Source: Planctomycetota bacterium
Lineage (GTDB): Bacteria > Planctomycetota > Planctomycetia > Planctomycetales > Planctomycetaceae
Reading direction: 5' to 3'
Assembly: GCA_014584345.1 (NCBI GenBank)
Contig: JACTNB010000024.1
Location: forward strand, 124,001 to 188,000
DNA: 64,000 bases
How positions within the stretch are numbered: the first letter of the stretch is position 1; every line of letters begins with the position of its first letter. The notes under the pieces are model-generated. The model was not told where the DNA came from. It was given only the letters and a program-made list of their open reading frames with translations, and ran no database searches. Below, in pieces: positions 8,654-18,157 of this stretch. The translations under genes were made by a program, and so were the position numbers.

Positions 8654-11641
8654 ATGCAAGTGAAATGTCCTCAATGTGGCGCCGTCTTGAACGCACCGGC
8701 CACTGCCGTGGGTCGGCGGGTGAAATGTCCGAGTTGCCAGACCGGATTCGACCTGACAGAGGAATTGTTCTCTCCCAAGCCGATTAATATGGAAATCGTG
8801 GAGACCGCCACGGCTGACCCTGCGTCCCTGCCTGAAGCGGCGGCCTCTTTCCACTTCACGTCCGAGGAGTCGCGTGAAATCCCGGTACGGCGTCGCAAGC
8901 GGCGCGGCAGTGGAGGGACGATGCTCGTCGGTATCCTGTTGCTGGCCTTGGCTGGGGGTGGAGTGGCGGCTTGGTATTCGCGGCAGGCCCCCCCGGAAAC
9001 GAATACCGGCCCGCGAATTCTCGCACTGGAACCCCGCGTCCTTCAGGAACTGAAGCCGTTTCGCCTCCGCGTGAGTGTCGGCGGGGCCGGTGCGGCTCCC
9101 CATTTTGAACTGGAACACGGCCCCGAAGGTTTGATCCTCAACGCCCAAACGGGGGAGCTGGAGTGGACCCCCACGGAAGCCCAGGGCCCCGGGGAATATG
9201 GAATCGTGGTGGTGGCCCGCCTGGAATCGGGAGGAGACGTGCATACCCGAGTCCTGCTGCCGGTCACCGTGGAAGAATTAGCCTCCCTCCCTCGATTCGA
9301 ACCCCCGGCCGCAGTCACCTCGTATCCCGAGAAACCCGTCACGTTGCAGGTGCGGGCGGCTGACCCCGATGTGCCCGCCTCGGAAATCGTTTATTCCCTT
9401 GTGGAAACCCCGGAGAATCTGCAAGCCGCGATTAACTCCCAGACGGGAGAATTGACGGTCACACCCGGGGAATCTCATGCCGACAGCGAACTGGTGCTCA
9501 TGGTCCGGGCCTCGAAGCAGACAGACGCCGCCCTGGCAGAAACGCTTGCCGTGCGGATTCGTGTGCAGGCCCCGGAACTGCCGATCGATCGTCTGGTGGA
9601 ACGCCTGGAAGCGGGGGGCTATCTGACCGAAGCGGCGGATATCCCGGAGCTGACCTTCGAGGGGCAACCGTATGTGCTGCTACTTGGCGACGAGCAGGTT
9701 CACGCATTTGGGTATGCCTCGGAGCAAGCTGCGCGGCAAGCTGGGGACGAGTTCTCCAGCCAAACCCTGCGGCAGTCGGAAATCGCTTCGGTCTTGGCCG
9801 CCACCATCCGGTATTATCGGCACGAGGAATTCCTGCTGGTTTACGCGGGGGAGACCAGCGAACTGATTGCCCGGTTGGATCGCGCGCTGGGCACGCCCTT
9901 TCAAAGGACGGAGTATCAGCCTCCGCCACCGATCGAGGAACGGGACGCGTTGACGGAACTGCTGGTTTCGCTCTATCGGGAACAAGACCCGAAAACCAAG
10001 GCCCCCAAGCTATTTTCGCCCAATCAGTTTGCCCCTCTTCGTCAAGGCTTCGCGGCACGTTTCGAGCAGGCGCACGAACCGGCCTTGCGCTCCGCCTTTG
10101 GGGAGGAGTACGATGACATGCGTGCCTGGTTGAACGAGCGTCCGCAGTTCAAGGAAACGCTATTTCTGGCGTTTGATCCCCGCCATGACGACATCGCAGC
10201 CGGCCTCCGCTTGTTCAGGCAGTTGAAGGAAGCCTACCCCAAGCGGATCGACGATTATGGAAATCTGGCGATCGCCACCGCGGTTGTGTGGGATCGCCCC
10301 CGGAACGTGTACGATTACGGCAATCACCAGAAACGAGTGGGGGGCATCATGCCCGAGAACCGGCTCGAGGGACTGGAAAACTTTGCCTACCTCGTCGAAA
10401 CGGAAGCCGTGATGCAAGGTCGCATTCGTTACGTGCCCTGGGAATTCCTGGTGCATGTGGTGAATCATCGAACCCCCGTGCAAGAGCGGCAATGGTCTCT
10501 CTCCGCCATGCTCCCCCGCCGGGTGATGTTCGGCAAATGCTACAGCGACGTCCCCTACGATACGCAAATGCTGGAAACCTCGAGCCGGGTCTGCCGCCTG
10601 GGTGGGAAACCCTACACGCTGCCGAATCTGCTGGCGTTCGGTGGCGTTTGCGCGATGCAGGCCGATTACGCGGCACGTGTTGGGAAGTCGCTGGGGGTTC
10701 CTTCGGAATATGTCGGAGGGGCCGCCAGCAGTGGCGATCTGCATGCCTGGGTGATGTGGGTCGAATTGACCTCCGTGACGCCCAACAGTGTCTCGTTCAG
10801 CCTCGAATCCCACGGACGCTACTCCGGTGACAACTACTACGTGGGGACACTCAAGGATCCACACACGGGGCAAACCATCACCGATCGCGACCTGGAACGC
10901 CGCTTGCATGCCGTCGGCATAAACACGCTCGGCAAACGGCAGGCCGAGTTGTTGATGCAGGGCTATCCGGAACTGGCGTCAGCTCTGCGTTTTCAAACCG
11001 AAGATCGTCTCGGCTATCTCTCCCAAGTCATCCGCCTGGCCCCCTGGAACGAAGCGGCCTGGCTGGAAGTGGCGCGACTGGCCGAGGAAAAGGGAACCGA
11101 CAAGAAAAGCCGGGCCGAAATGGTCAACATCATGAATCTCCTCTTCAAAACCTTTGCCCCGTTCCCGGATTACACGCTGAGGGTCTTCCCGGAGTTCATC
11201 AATTTCGAGCCGGACCTGGCGGAACGCGCCAAGTATTATTATCGCCTGTTGGATGTCTATTCCTCCGCCAATCGCCCCGATCTGGCTTTTCAAGGGTTAT
11301 ACAAGTTGTCCGATCTCCTGGTGGAGCTGGATCGTAAACCGGAAGCCTTGCGCGCGCTCTCCGCCGCCGCCAGAAAATATGCCAACGAAGGGCAATACGT
11401 GCCCAAGATGCTCGGCAGAATCGAATCCCTCTGCGATACGCCGGAGACCCAGTCGGCCCTGGTCGCGTTTTATGCGGAATTCCTGCCGTTGATTCCCGAA
11501 AAGCGTGGCAGCAGGCCCAGCAAGTATTGCATGGATATGTACGAACGCGGCATCCAGATCTTCTTGAACAACAGCGCCAGCTCCAACGCACTCTTCTACC
11601 AGCAGAAATTGGCACTCTTGCAAGCCCAATCCTCGGGTTGA
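8654..11641 (+). CDS. Zinc-finger, single-pass membrane protein with transglutaminase-like domain
   Basis: 995 residues; GAGGTAGGG lies just upstream of the ATG. The N-terminus has an MJ0042-type zinc finger (CPQC at 5-8, CPSC at 25-28), a short acidic linker, a basic stretch RRRKRRG, and one membrane helix at about 89-108. The finger is therefore probably cytoplasmic and the rest external. Residues 120-305 look like two cadherin/Ig-type beta domains (motif NAQTGELEWTP and NSQTGELTVTP). A transglutaminase-like core follows: Cys666 in GGVCAMQADYAARVG and His697 in GDLHAWVMW. The last 200 residues are helical and TPR-like. Transglutaminase-like folds include peptidases and cross-linking enzymes; the third catalytic residue is not obvious, so activity is unproven. 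Probably an envelope protein. Monocistronic. Confidence 0.8.
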   Translation: MQVKCPQCGAVLNAPATAVGRRVKCPSCQTGFDLTEELFSPKPINMEIVETATADPASLPEAAASFHFTSEESREIPVRRRKRRGSGGTMLVGILLLALAGGGVAAWYSRQAPPETNTGPRILALEPRVLQELKPFRLRVSVGGAGAAPHFELEHGPEGLILNAQTGELEWTPTEAQGPGEYGIVVVARLESGGDVHTRVLLPVTVEELASLPRFEPPAAVTSYPEKPVTLQVRAADPDVPASEIVYSLVETPENLQAAINSQTGELTVTPGESHADSELVLMVRASKQTDAALAETLAVRIRVQAPELPIDRLVERLEAGGYLTEAADIPELTFEGQPYVLLLGDEQVHAFGYASEQAARQAGDEFSSQTLRQSEIASVLAATIRYYRHEEFLLVYAGETSELIARLDRALGTPFQRTEYQPPPPIEERDALTELLVSLYREQDPKTKAPKLFSPNQFAPLRQGFAARFEQAHEPALRSAFGEEYDDMRAWLNERPQFKETLFLAFDPRHDDIAAGLRLFRQLKEAYPKRIDDYGNLAIATAVVWDRPRNVYDYGNHQKRVGGIMPENRLEGLENFAYLVETEAVMQGRIRYVPWEFLVHVVNHRTPVQERQWSLSAMLPRRVMFGKCYSDVPYDTQMLETSSRVCRLGGKPYTLPNLLAFGGVCAMQADYAARVGKSLGVPSEYVGGAASSGDLHAWVMWVELTSVTPNSVSFSLESHGRYSGDNYYVGTLKDPHTGQTITDRDLERRLHAVGINTLGKRQAELLMQGYPELASALRFQTEDRLGYLSQVIRLAPWNEAAWLEVARLAEEKGTDKKSRAEMVNIMNLLFKTFAPFPDYTLRVFPEFINFEPDLAERAKYYYRLLDVYSSANRPDLAFQGLYKLSDLLVELDRKPEALRALSAAARKYANEGQYVPKMLGRIESLCDTPETQSALVAFYAEFLPLIPEKRGSRPSKYCMDMYERGIQIFLNNSASSNALFYQQKLALLQAQSSG

Positions 11642-11831
11642 AGTCCCGGGCCGCACTTCCACCCGGTTTCATGCCCACGTATGCCAGGGGGACGTCGAGG
11701 CCCCTTCGCACACTGCGGAATTCGACAGACTGGAGTCCCGGGAAGGTTTCCGGTAGACTGAGGGATTGTGCAGCGCGGAGGATCGGGCCGTCTGGTCGAA
11801 CCCGCGCTGTTTTGGTGTTCGTTGGGTATGA

Positions 11832-13127
11832 ATGTGGGAAGCTAACGTGTCAGCTACAGCGGTGATAGGGTTGCAGTGGGGCGACGAAGCCAAGGGGAAA
11901 ATCGTCGATCTGTTAACCGACCAGCATGATATTGTCGTGCGTTACCTGGGAGGGAACAACGCCGGCCACACCGTCAAATTCGGTGGGAAAACGTATAAAT
12001 TGTCGATGTTACCCGCGGGCGTGCTGAGACCCGGAGTAATCTCCGTGATTGCCAGCGGCGTGGTGATCAATCCGGCTGCCTTGCTGGATGAAATCGCGGG
12101 CGTCGAATCGCAGGGAGTGACGATCGGCGGCGATCTGCTCATCAGCGATCGCGCCCACGTCATTTTCCCGTATCACATGGCCGAGGAAGCCATCTACGAA
12201 AAACTGCGGGGCGAGAATGCGATCGGCACCACGATGCGCGGCATCGGCTTCTGCTATCGTGAAAAAGCGGGCAGGAGTCATGCCGTCAGGATGGGAGACT
12301 TGATTCGCCCCGACGTGCTCCGAGAGAAACTTCCCGAAATCGTCGACTTCAAGAATCGCCTGCTCTCCGCCCTCGATCCCGAACATCAACCCTTCGTCAC
12401 CGCGGAACTGCTGGAGAAATATCTCGCCATCGGCGAGCGACTGCGGGGGAACATTACCGACACCACGGCCTTTCTGCATCGGCAAATCAAGGCGGGAAGC
12501 CGCTTGCTGTTCGAAGGGGCCCAGGGGAGCCTGCTGGATATCGATCACGGCACGTTCCCGTTTGTCACCTCCTCGAACAGTTCCGGCGCGGGGATACACT
12601 CGGGTTCCGGGGTGCCCGAACGGCACATTTCGCGGATGATCGGCGTGGTCAAGGCCTACACCTCGCGCGTGGGAGGGGGGCCCTGTCCCACGGAATTGCT
12701 CGACGCCACCGGCCAGCATATTCGAGACGAAGGACACGAATACGGTACGGTCACCGGCCGTCCGCGGCGATGTGGCTGGCTCGATGCCATCGCGACACGC
12801 TATGGTGCTCGGGTCAGCGGCGTTGATTGCCTCGCCGTCATGCTGCTGGATGTCCTGGGGAAACTCCCGGAACTGCGGATCTGCGAAGCCTACGACATTC
12901 GTGGCGAACGCGTGGAAGATTTCCCAAGCCAACTTGTCGACCTGGCGGTGGCCAAGCCGATCTATCGTTCCTTGCCGGGCTGGCAGAAAGATATTTCCGG
13001 CGTCCGCAAACTGGCCGACCTGCCCACGCAAGCCCGCAAGTATCTCGATGCCATTTCGGAACTGGTGGAAGTTCCCGTGGAAATCGTCTCCGTTGGCGCG
13101 GATCGCGAACAAACCATTCTCGAATAA
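11832..13127 (+). CDS. purA: Adenylosuccinate synthetase
   Basis: Ligates IMP and aspartate using GTP to make adenylosuccinate, the first committed step from IMP to AMP; cytoplasmic. The N-terminal GLQWGDEAKGKIVD is the family signature (Ala replaces the usual Gly of GDEGKGK), followed by the NNAGHTV motif, the GTTMRGIG region and VTGRPRRCGWLD near the C-terminal third. Length 431 agrees with the family. ATG at 11832 is in frame; a GTG at 11847, with GGGAA about 8 bases upstream and giving SATAVIGLQWGDE, is an equally good or better start. Stands alone; a GC-rich palindrome follows the stop. Confidence 0.96.
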   Translation: MWEANVSATAVIGLQWGDEAKGKIVDLLTDQHDIVVRYLGGNNAGHTVKFGGKTYKLSMLPAGVLRPGVISVIASGVVINPAALLDEIAGVESQGVTIGGDLLISDRAHVIFPYHMAEEAIYEKLRGENAIGTTMRGIGFCYREKAGRSHAVRMGDLIRPDVLREKLPEIVDFKNRLLSALDPEHQPFVTAELLEKYLAIGERLRGNITDTTAFLHRQIKAGSRLLFEGAQGSLLDIDHGTFPFVTSSNSSGAGIHSGSGVPERHISRMIGVVKAYTSRVGGGPCPTELLDATGQHIRDEGHEYGTVTGRPRRCGWLDAIATRYGARVSGVDCLAVMLLDVLGKLPELRICEAYDIRGERVEDFPSQLVDLAVAKPIYRSLPGWQKDISGVRKLADLPTQARKYLDAISELVEVPVEIVSVGADREQTILE

Positions 13128-13129
13128 TC

Positions 13130-13144
13130 GCCCCCCAGGGGGGC
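13130..13144. terminator. Short GC hairpin between convergent genes (weak terminator candidate)
   Basis: The bases GCCCCCC-A-GGGGGGC form a perfect short palindrome three bases after the purA stop. There is no T-run on either side, so Rho-independent termination is doubtful. Confidence 0.25.
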
Positions 13145-13266
13145 AAGCCCGAAATTGGTCTGCGAAACCTGGATCAGGGTGCGCCATCAGGGCGCGATGT
13201 CGGCGGCTTGGTCCGCAGGCGAGGGTATGCGGAGCCCGAGGTCGGCACGCAGGCCTGCGACAGGGG

Positions 13267-14445
13267 TCAGTGCGTCACCAGCGTGGTTTCCGTAAGCTTC
13301 ACGGGCTTATCGCGCCAGGTGAAGTTCATCTCGATTGCCGTGCGCGCGAGAAAGACCAGTTTCTGGTAATCTATGTAGGGGCACGGCAGATGAGGCGCGA
13401 CAGCCTTGGTGTTGCTGCTGTCAAAATGGGGATCGTTCCGCCAGTAGGAATTGTAGATCTGGATGTGTTCGTAGAAGAATTTTTCAACGTCGACGGGGTC
13501 GGTAACGAAAAAATCCTTGCCCATTAACTGCGAGCCATAGAATTTGGCAGCTGCCTGCAGGGCCAGATGCAACGTTTGCACGGTCACGGGATTCCGCGGA
13601 GTCAGGTGGTAGGTCTGGCCATGATGTTCGGGATGGGAAATGACATGCGCCATCACCGCCGAGACCCATTCCACGGGCACGAAGTTCTTGTTTTCCGATC
13701 CATCCAGCGTGATGCGGCTGGGGCGGCGATTGCAGTGACCGGTTTCCTTGGTGGAAGTGTCCGAGTGGGCATTGATGGTATAAACCAGTTGCACTGCCGC
13801 GTAGAACCCGTGGAAAGTGTTCGTGAATCCCGTTTCCGAATCTCCCACAATAATGCTAGGACGATAAACCGTCAGCGATTTCAAGTGCTTGTTGGAGCGA
13901 ACCAGCTTTTCCGCCTCGACTTTGCTCTCCTCGTACGGGTTGCCGAACTTCTGCCCGACGTCCAGTTCCGATTCCAGACACGTTCCCGTACGCAACCCAC
14001 AGACATACGCCGTGGAAACGTGATGGAAATCCCGGATCTGGGCCTCCGCGCAAAAGTTCAAAACATTGCGCGTGCCGTTTACGTTGGAACGATACGGTTC
14101 GCTGTCGCGGCCAGTGCTCACAAACGAAAGCGAAGCGGCGTTGTGGAGCATGCCGATGCAATTCTCGACGACCCAGCGGATGTCGTTCGGCTCCAGTCCC
14201 AGCGAATCCTCGCACAGTTCCCCCTCGAGCACGACCGGGCGGGGGAGCGTTTGCCTAAGCAGTCCTTCCCACTGTTGCATGATCGATTCGATCCGTTCCC
14301 GCGCGGTCTGACGCCGTGTAGGACGCACGATCACCGCCAGCGGAACTCCGGCTAACGCCAAATCCTTCAACAGGTAACGTCCCAGCAGACCGGTGGCGCC
14401 CGTCATCAACAGATATTTCGGAACAGGAGGTGTCGCGCTGATCAT
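13267..14445 (-). CDS. Extended SDR-family NAD(P)-dependent reductase (thioester-reductase / male-sterility type)
   Basis: 392 residues. TGATGLLGRYLLKDL near the N-terminus is the Rossmann nucleotide-binding glycine motif. HNAASLSF and STAYVCG follow, with the catalytic pair in NPYEESKVEAEKL (YxxxK). The sequence VYRPSIIVGDSETG is typical of the NAD_binding_4 group, which reduces fatty-acyl or peptidyl thioesters, and of related extended SDRs. No acyl-carrier or adenylation domain is fused. The C-terminal part (HIQIYNSYWRNDPHFD) may shape substrate binding. Weak GGGG upstream of the ATG. It is convergent with purA and monocistronic. Substrate unknown; a lipid or secondary-metabolite role is inference only. 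Confidence 0.82.
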   Translation of the reverse strand: MISATPPVPKYLLMTGATGLLGRYLLKDLALAGVPLAVIVRPTRRQTARERIESIMQQWEGLLRQTLPRPVVLEGELCEDSLGLEPNDIRWVVENCIGMLHNAASLSFVSTGRDSEPYRSNVNGTRNVLNFCAEAQIRDFHHVSTAYVCGLRTGTCLESELDVGQKFGNPYEESKVEAEKLVRSNKHLKSLTVYRPSIIVGDSETGFTNTFHGFYAAVQLVYTINAHSDTSTKETGHCNRRPSRITLDGSENKNFVPVEWVSAVMAHVISHPEHHGQTYHLTPRNPVTVQTLHLALQAAAKFYGSQLMGKDFFVTDPVDVEKFFYEHIQIYNSYWRNDPHFDSSNTKAVAPHLPCPYIDYQKLVFLARTAIEMNFTWRDKPVKLTETTLVTH

Positions 14446-14992
14446 CTAAGTGCCCCATCATGTGCAAGTTGCCAATACTACAGGGTGCCACCCGCTGGCA
14501 GTGTTGTCAACTACCTGTTAGCAAAATCCGCAGATCTCAACGGAAAACGGAATGTAATCGTTTGAGCCATAAAATATTGCGAAGGAATATCGAATCAATT
14601 GGAGTCGATATGTCTCGCCGCCGCCCATTACTCACGGGGACAGGGGGGCCGCAAACGCAGACAAGACGCGCATAGTCCCCTAGTGTCTATATCTCCCCCA
14701 GATTATATCGAATCGTGTTCCGTTCCGTGACACTGCGGTTTCGCTCGCTGGCCCGGAATGCAGAAGTTGGGCGAACGAAAACGCCAAGACGAATAATTTC
14801 CCTAGAACCGGCATGCTCGATACAAGCCAAGGAATGAGTTCCACGCGCAGAATAGGATGCCGGTAGTCACATGGGAGCCTCGGCACGTTGGCGAGTTCGT
14901 ACCCCGCCCCGCACGAGTGTGTTTGTGGAGAGATCACCGCGCGTTCCGCTTCCAGGCGGGTGCGTCGTGTTGGCACGTGCGAGACTTGGCGG
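14446..14992. other. Intergenic region, 547 bases
   Basis: Partly AT-rich (about 14500-14620) before turning GC-rich. A 98-codon minus-strand frame at 14680-14976 has unnatural composition and no ribosome binding site. I see no RNA gene or repeat. Confidence 0.4.
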
Positions 14993-16183
14993 TCAGCCCG
15001 CGTTACGGAGTGGTTTCACCTTGACGTTGGGATCGAGGCTGACAGAAAGATTGGCGGGGGGATTCCCATCGATCCAGGATTTCAGCTTGGTGCTGTTGGC
15101 CGCCGAGATGGCCTGTTGTGGCACGAACTCGATGACATCATTGATCACCGGCAGGACTACGTCGTACAGGCCCTGGACTTCCGTGCGAAATTTGTTCAGG
15201 GGGTTGCGGGTTATTCGATCCAGCAGCGCGGTATCGCGGGCATCTTCGGGGCGAAAGACAAGGTACAGTCGCACCATGCAGTACCGCCAGTGCGCCGCAT
15301 CCTTGGTGTTGTTGTACTGCAGACTCATGTCATGGGCAAAGCGGGCAATTTCGTGCAGCAGCAAAGGGACGTTTATCGTGGTATCCATGGGCACCCGCGC
15401 CAGGGCATAGGCTGCATCGGCCCGCACTCGCCATCCCTGCTTGGTATCAACCAGAATCTCCGCCAGTTTCTGCACCACGAATGGCCGCCGCTGGGCATCG
15501 TTGAGAACATCGGTTCGCGCGAGCGTCTGGATGGCCACCATGCGATACCATTCCGAAGTTGTGGTCGATTCCAGTTCCTTCACCAGCATTTCCGCCATTT
15601 TCAGACGGATATCAACACGCGGGTTGCTGTCGCGGCAGATACGCAGCAGCCCGTTGACCGCGGCCACTTTCAGCGCTTCGTGCTGGTTCGGATCGCCGAT
15701 CACATCGAGGAGTGCCTCCGTCATGCCCTGGTAGGGAGCAGGGGGTATCCCCTTGGCGAGGTCGCCGCTCGTTTCGTTCAGTTCCGTGATCAGCATGACT
15801 GCGTTGAGCCGGATGGGCAACGGATATTTCAGCAGCAATTTGCAGTTCTTGACAATTTCCTGCAGCATGACATCCCGCGCGGGAGGCTTGGCACGCAAAT
15901 CGATTTCGCGTTTCAACTTTTCACGAATATCGGGTAATAAGCGCTCATTGCTCTTCATGGACATTTGCAGCACTTGCAGTCGCATGAATTCGCGGATGAG
16001 ATTCGCGTCCGTCTGGTTCAATGAACTGGCGCCCAAAGCCTTGAAGTATTGTGGCGCGCTGGTTCGCAAAAGCTTCAGGTCCGCTTCGGTGACCAGTTCG
16101 GGCAGGGACTCTTCCTGGCCCCGCGTGGGCGCAAGGCACAAACCGAACAACAGCAGGAACACCAGTACGGAGACCGAACGCAT
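14993..16183 (-). CDS. Exported HEAT-like repeat protein
   Basis: I chose the ATG at 16183: AGGG lies about eight bases upstream and a clear signal peptide follows (MRSVSVLVFLLLFGLCLAP, cleavage near GQE). The open frame extends to 16369, but that part does not look like protein. The 396-residue product is mostly helical. Segments such as EALKVAAVNGLLRI, MVAIQTLARTDVL and VRADAAYALARVP have the HEAT-repeat pattern of paired amphipathic helices. HEAT repeats form binding surfaces. No enzymatic motif was found. Probably periplasmic. It is the downstream gene of a minus-strand series, but the gaps of more than 500 bases on both sides argue against an operon. Confidence 0.72.
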   Translation of the reverse strand: MRSVSVLVFLLLFGLCLAPTRGQEESLPELVTEADLKLLRTSAPQYFKALGASSLNQTDANLIREFMRLQVLQMSMKSNERLLPDIREKLKREIDLRAKPPARDVMLQEIVKNCKLLLKYPLPIRLNAVMLITELNETSGDLAKGIPPAPYQGMTEALLDVIGDPNQHEALKVAAVNGLLRICRDSNPRVDIRLKMAEMLVKELESTTTSEWYRMVAIQTLARTDVLNDAQRRPFVVQKLAEILVDTKQGWRVRADAAYALARVPMDTTINVPLLLHEIARFAHDMSLQYNNTKDAAHWRYCMVRLYLVFRPEDARDTALLDRITRNPLNKFRTEVQGLYDVVLPVINDVIEFVPQQAISAANSTKLKSWIDGNPPANLSVSLDPNVKVKPLRNAG

Positions 16184-16904
16184 GCGAAGAACCCTGATGG
16201 AGGCCGTTGCTCGTGTGTCAATGGATGCGGAATCGCTATTCAAGACCGAATTCGTCATGCCTAAACTTACCCCGTGGGGCTGGCGGATGAAAGAGAGTAA
16301 ACATCCTGTCGTCAAATTTTCTCGGAACGAATTCCGGACTAATCCCCCTGTCTTTCCATTCAGGGCCACCGTGGTGGATCAGATACCGGCCATCATAACG
16401 GGTACCTGCACGGCGGGTTCGTACAATATCCTGACCTCCGTACTTGACTGGATAAGACCGGCCCAAACCGATCTCGCAAAATCGAAGTGCGCAGGTTTGC
16501 AGTATTGCAGTATGGGAAATATGTTCGAGAAATCCAAGTATCCGGTCCACCCATTCGGGCCGCAAACCGTTTTCCCGAGAAATCACTCTGTTGCACCTCG
16601 TGACAGGAATGAAAGGGGTTGGACGGGTCGTACGTAGTGTGCAGGTTTAACGGAATACAACAAACAGGCTGGATTATCCCATTCTGGTTTCGCGGATCAC
16701 GGGTCGATTGACCACACGGGGCAGGCGAGTGCTCCCCCTCTGAACGATGCCGACGGTACGCGATGAAATTGTATCGCGGGCACCCTGCCTCGGGAAAGTC
16801 CGGGATGGGCATCCTCTGGAGGATCCGCTGAAAATCTAGGGGAAGTGGGTGTGCGGGGCCCGAGCCCGCAGGCTCCACTCGGCTTGGCTACCCGGTCGGC
16901 GCGT
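16184..16904. other. Intergenic region, 721 bases
   Basis: Long gap between the TPR gene and the HEAT-like gene. Minus-strand frames of 116 and 161 codons occur (16236-16586, 16393-16878), but they overlap in different frames, are rich in Pro/Arg/Cys in the way non-coding GC-rich DNA is, and lack ribosome binding sites. Nothing else recognised. Confidence 0.4.
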
Positions 16905-17954
16905 CTATTCCGTCATAGCCCATTCGGGGGGAATCAGATCCTGGGGGTTCACCGAGTCGCTCGACAAGAGCCGATCCGGCAGGAACGGGGCGAGCGTGTG
17001 ATAGTTGACCACTTGCAACGTGGGATTGAACTCCCCTGCCAGGGAGTCCTGGGTTAATTGTGTGTACAGCGCTTCGGACCGTTGATTCCATTGTCCCGCG
17101 TCAGCAATTTCGATCAGTAGCTCCAGCGACTGTTGTATATCCCCGGCTTTCCAGTGTGCATAGGCCAGTCGATAGCGATCCCGGTTGTCCTGCGAGGGGG
17201 CCAGGGAACGGGCCAGGATCAGTTGTTCAACGGCATTTTCCCAACGATTTGTCTGCCCGTAGGCGATCCCGAGATTCAGATGCACGCGGCTTATGTCTTC
17301 GGCCTCCAAGTTTCGTCGCGACAGTTCCCTCAACAGACCTGCCGCCCGATTCGCTTCCATGCGGGAAATCAGCAGTTCCGAAAGCTCAAGTGTCGCTTCA
17401 ACGTGACCAGGATTCACCTGGAGGGCATGGTAATACGCCGCCGTCGCCTGCTGGTAACCGGCCTGCTTGCGCGCCAGTCGCGCGGAGAGCAGGATGGCCT
17501 CGAAATTGTTGGGCGTCAGGCGGATGGTCGGTTGCAGGGCTTCTTCGGCTAGTTTGTACTGCGCTTGTAAATAATACAATTGAGCCAGCCGTAAATGTCC
17601 TTGTGGATCGTTAGGTTGCAGTTCGATGTATTTTGTCAGTTCGCGGATGGCGGAGGCATAGTCGTCCTGCTGGATCGAGAGTTCCGCCAGATTCCACCAG
17701 ATTTCCGCGTGCCGGGGTTGCTGCGAGGCACCGTCTGCTAAATACGCGCGTGCTTTTCGGAGATCGCCGACCTGCTGCGCCCGAAACGAATTTTCGATGC
17801 ATTCCCGGCAGATATCTAACTCACGGCCCTGCTGATGACGCAGCCAGACACACCCGCTGCCGGTCAACAGACAGTACACAACCATTCCCACCGCGAAGGT
17901 TCGCGTCGCTTGGGTGATCAGTCGGGACCAGCGATGAGATTCCGGTCGGTCCAT
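16905..17954 (-). CDS. Membrane-anchored or exported TPR protein
   Basis: 349 residues. The N-terminus has a basic stretch and a hydrophobic segment (FAVGMVVYCLLTGSGC) that may be an uncleaved anchor or a non-canonical lipoprotein signal. The rest is a chain of tetratricopeptide repeats from about residue 50 to 330: AEIWWNLAELSIQQDDYASAI, QGHLRLAQLYYLQAQYKLAEEAL, and NLGIAYGQTNRWENAVEQL, among others. TPRs mediate protein-protein contacts. Pro/Asp-rich C-terminus. No catalytic domain. Located alone between the antiporter and HEAT-like genes on the same strand; partner unknown. Confidence 0.75.
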   Translation of the reverse strand: MDRPESHRWSRLITQATRTFAVGMVVYCLLTGSGCVWLRHQQGRELDICRECIENSFRAQQVGDLRKARAYLADGASQQPRHAEIWWNLAELSIQQDDYASAIRELTKYIELQPNDPQGHLRLAQLYYLQAQYKLAEEALQPTIRLTPNNFEAILLSARLARKQAGYQQATAAYYHALQVNPGHVEATLELSELLISRMEANRAAGLLRELSRRNLEAEDISRVHLNLGIAYGQTNRWENAVEQLILARSLAPSQDNRDRYRLAYAHWKAGDIQQSLELLIEIADAGQWNQRSEALYTQLTQDSLAGEFNPTLQVVNYHTLAPFLPDRLLSSDSVNPQDLIPPEWAMTE

Positions 17955-18157
17955 GACCCGGGCGCTCTGCAGAGGATGTGAGGAAGGGGATTGCTTCCTC
18001 GTACACTAACCGAATCCACCTGATCCAGCTACCCCGGGTTTTTGCCCCCCCAGACCCCACGATAGCCGGGCGAAAAACTCCCGAGCACGAGCCGTGCGCC
18101 TATTCAAATTCGGCTATCCGGTCTTATAAACCGGGCGATAATCGAATTCCAGGCGGA

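Noticed and set aside
14680..14976. 98-codon minus-strand frame between SDR and HEAT-like genes
   Set aside because: No ribosome binding site or recognisable features; contains only a chance hydrophobic stretch.
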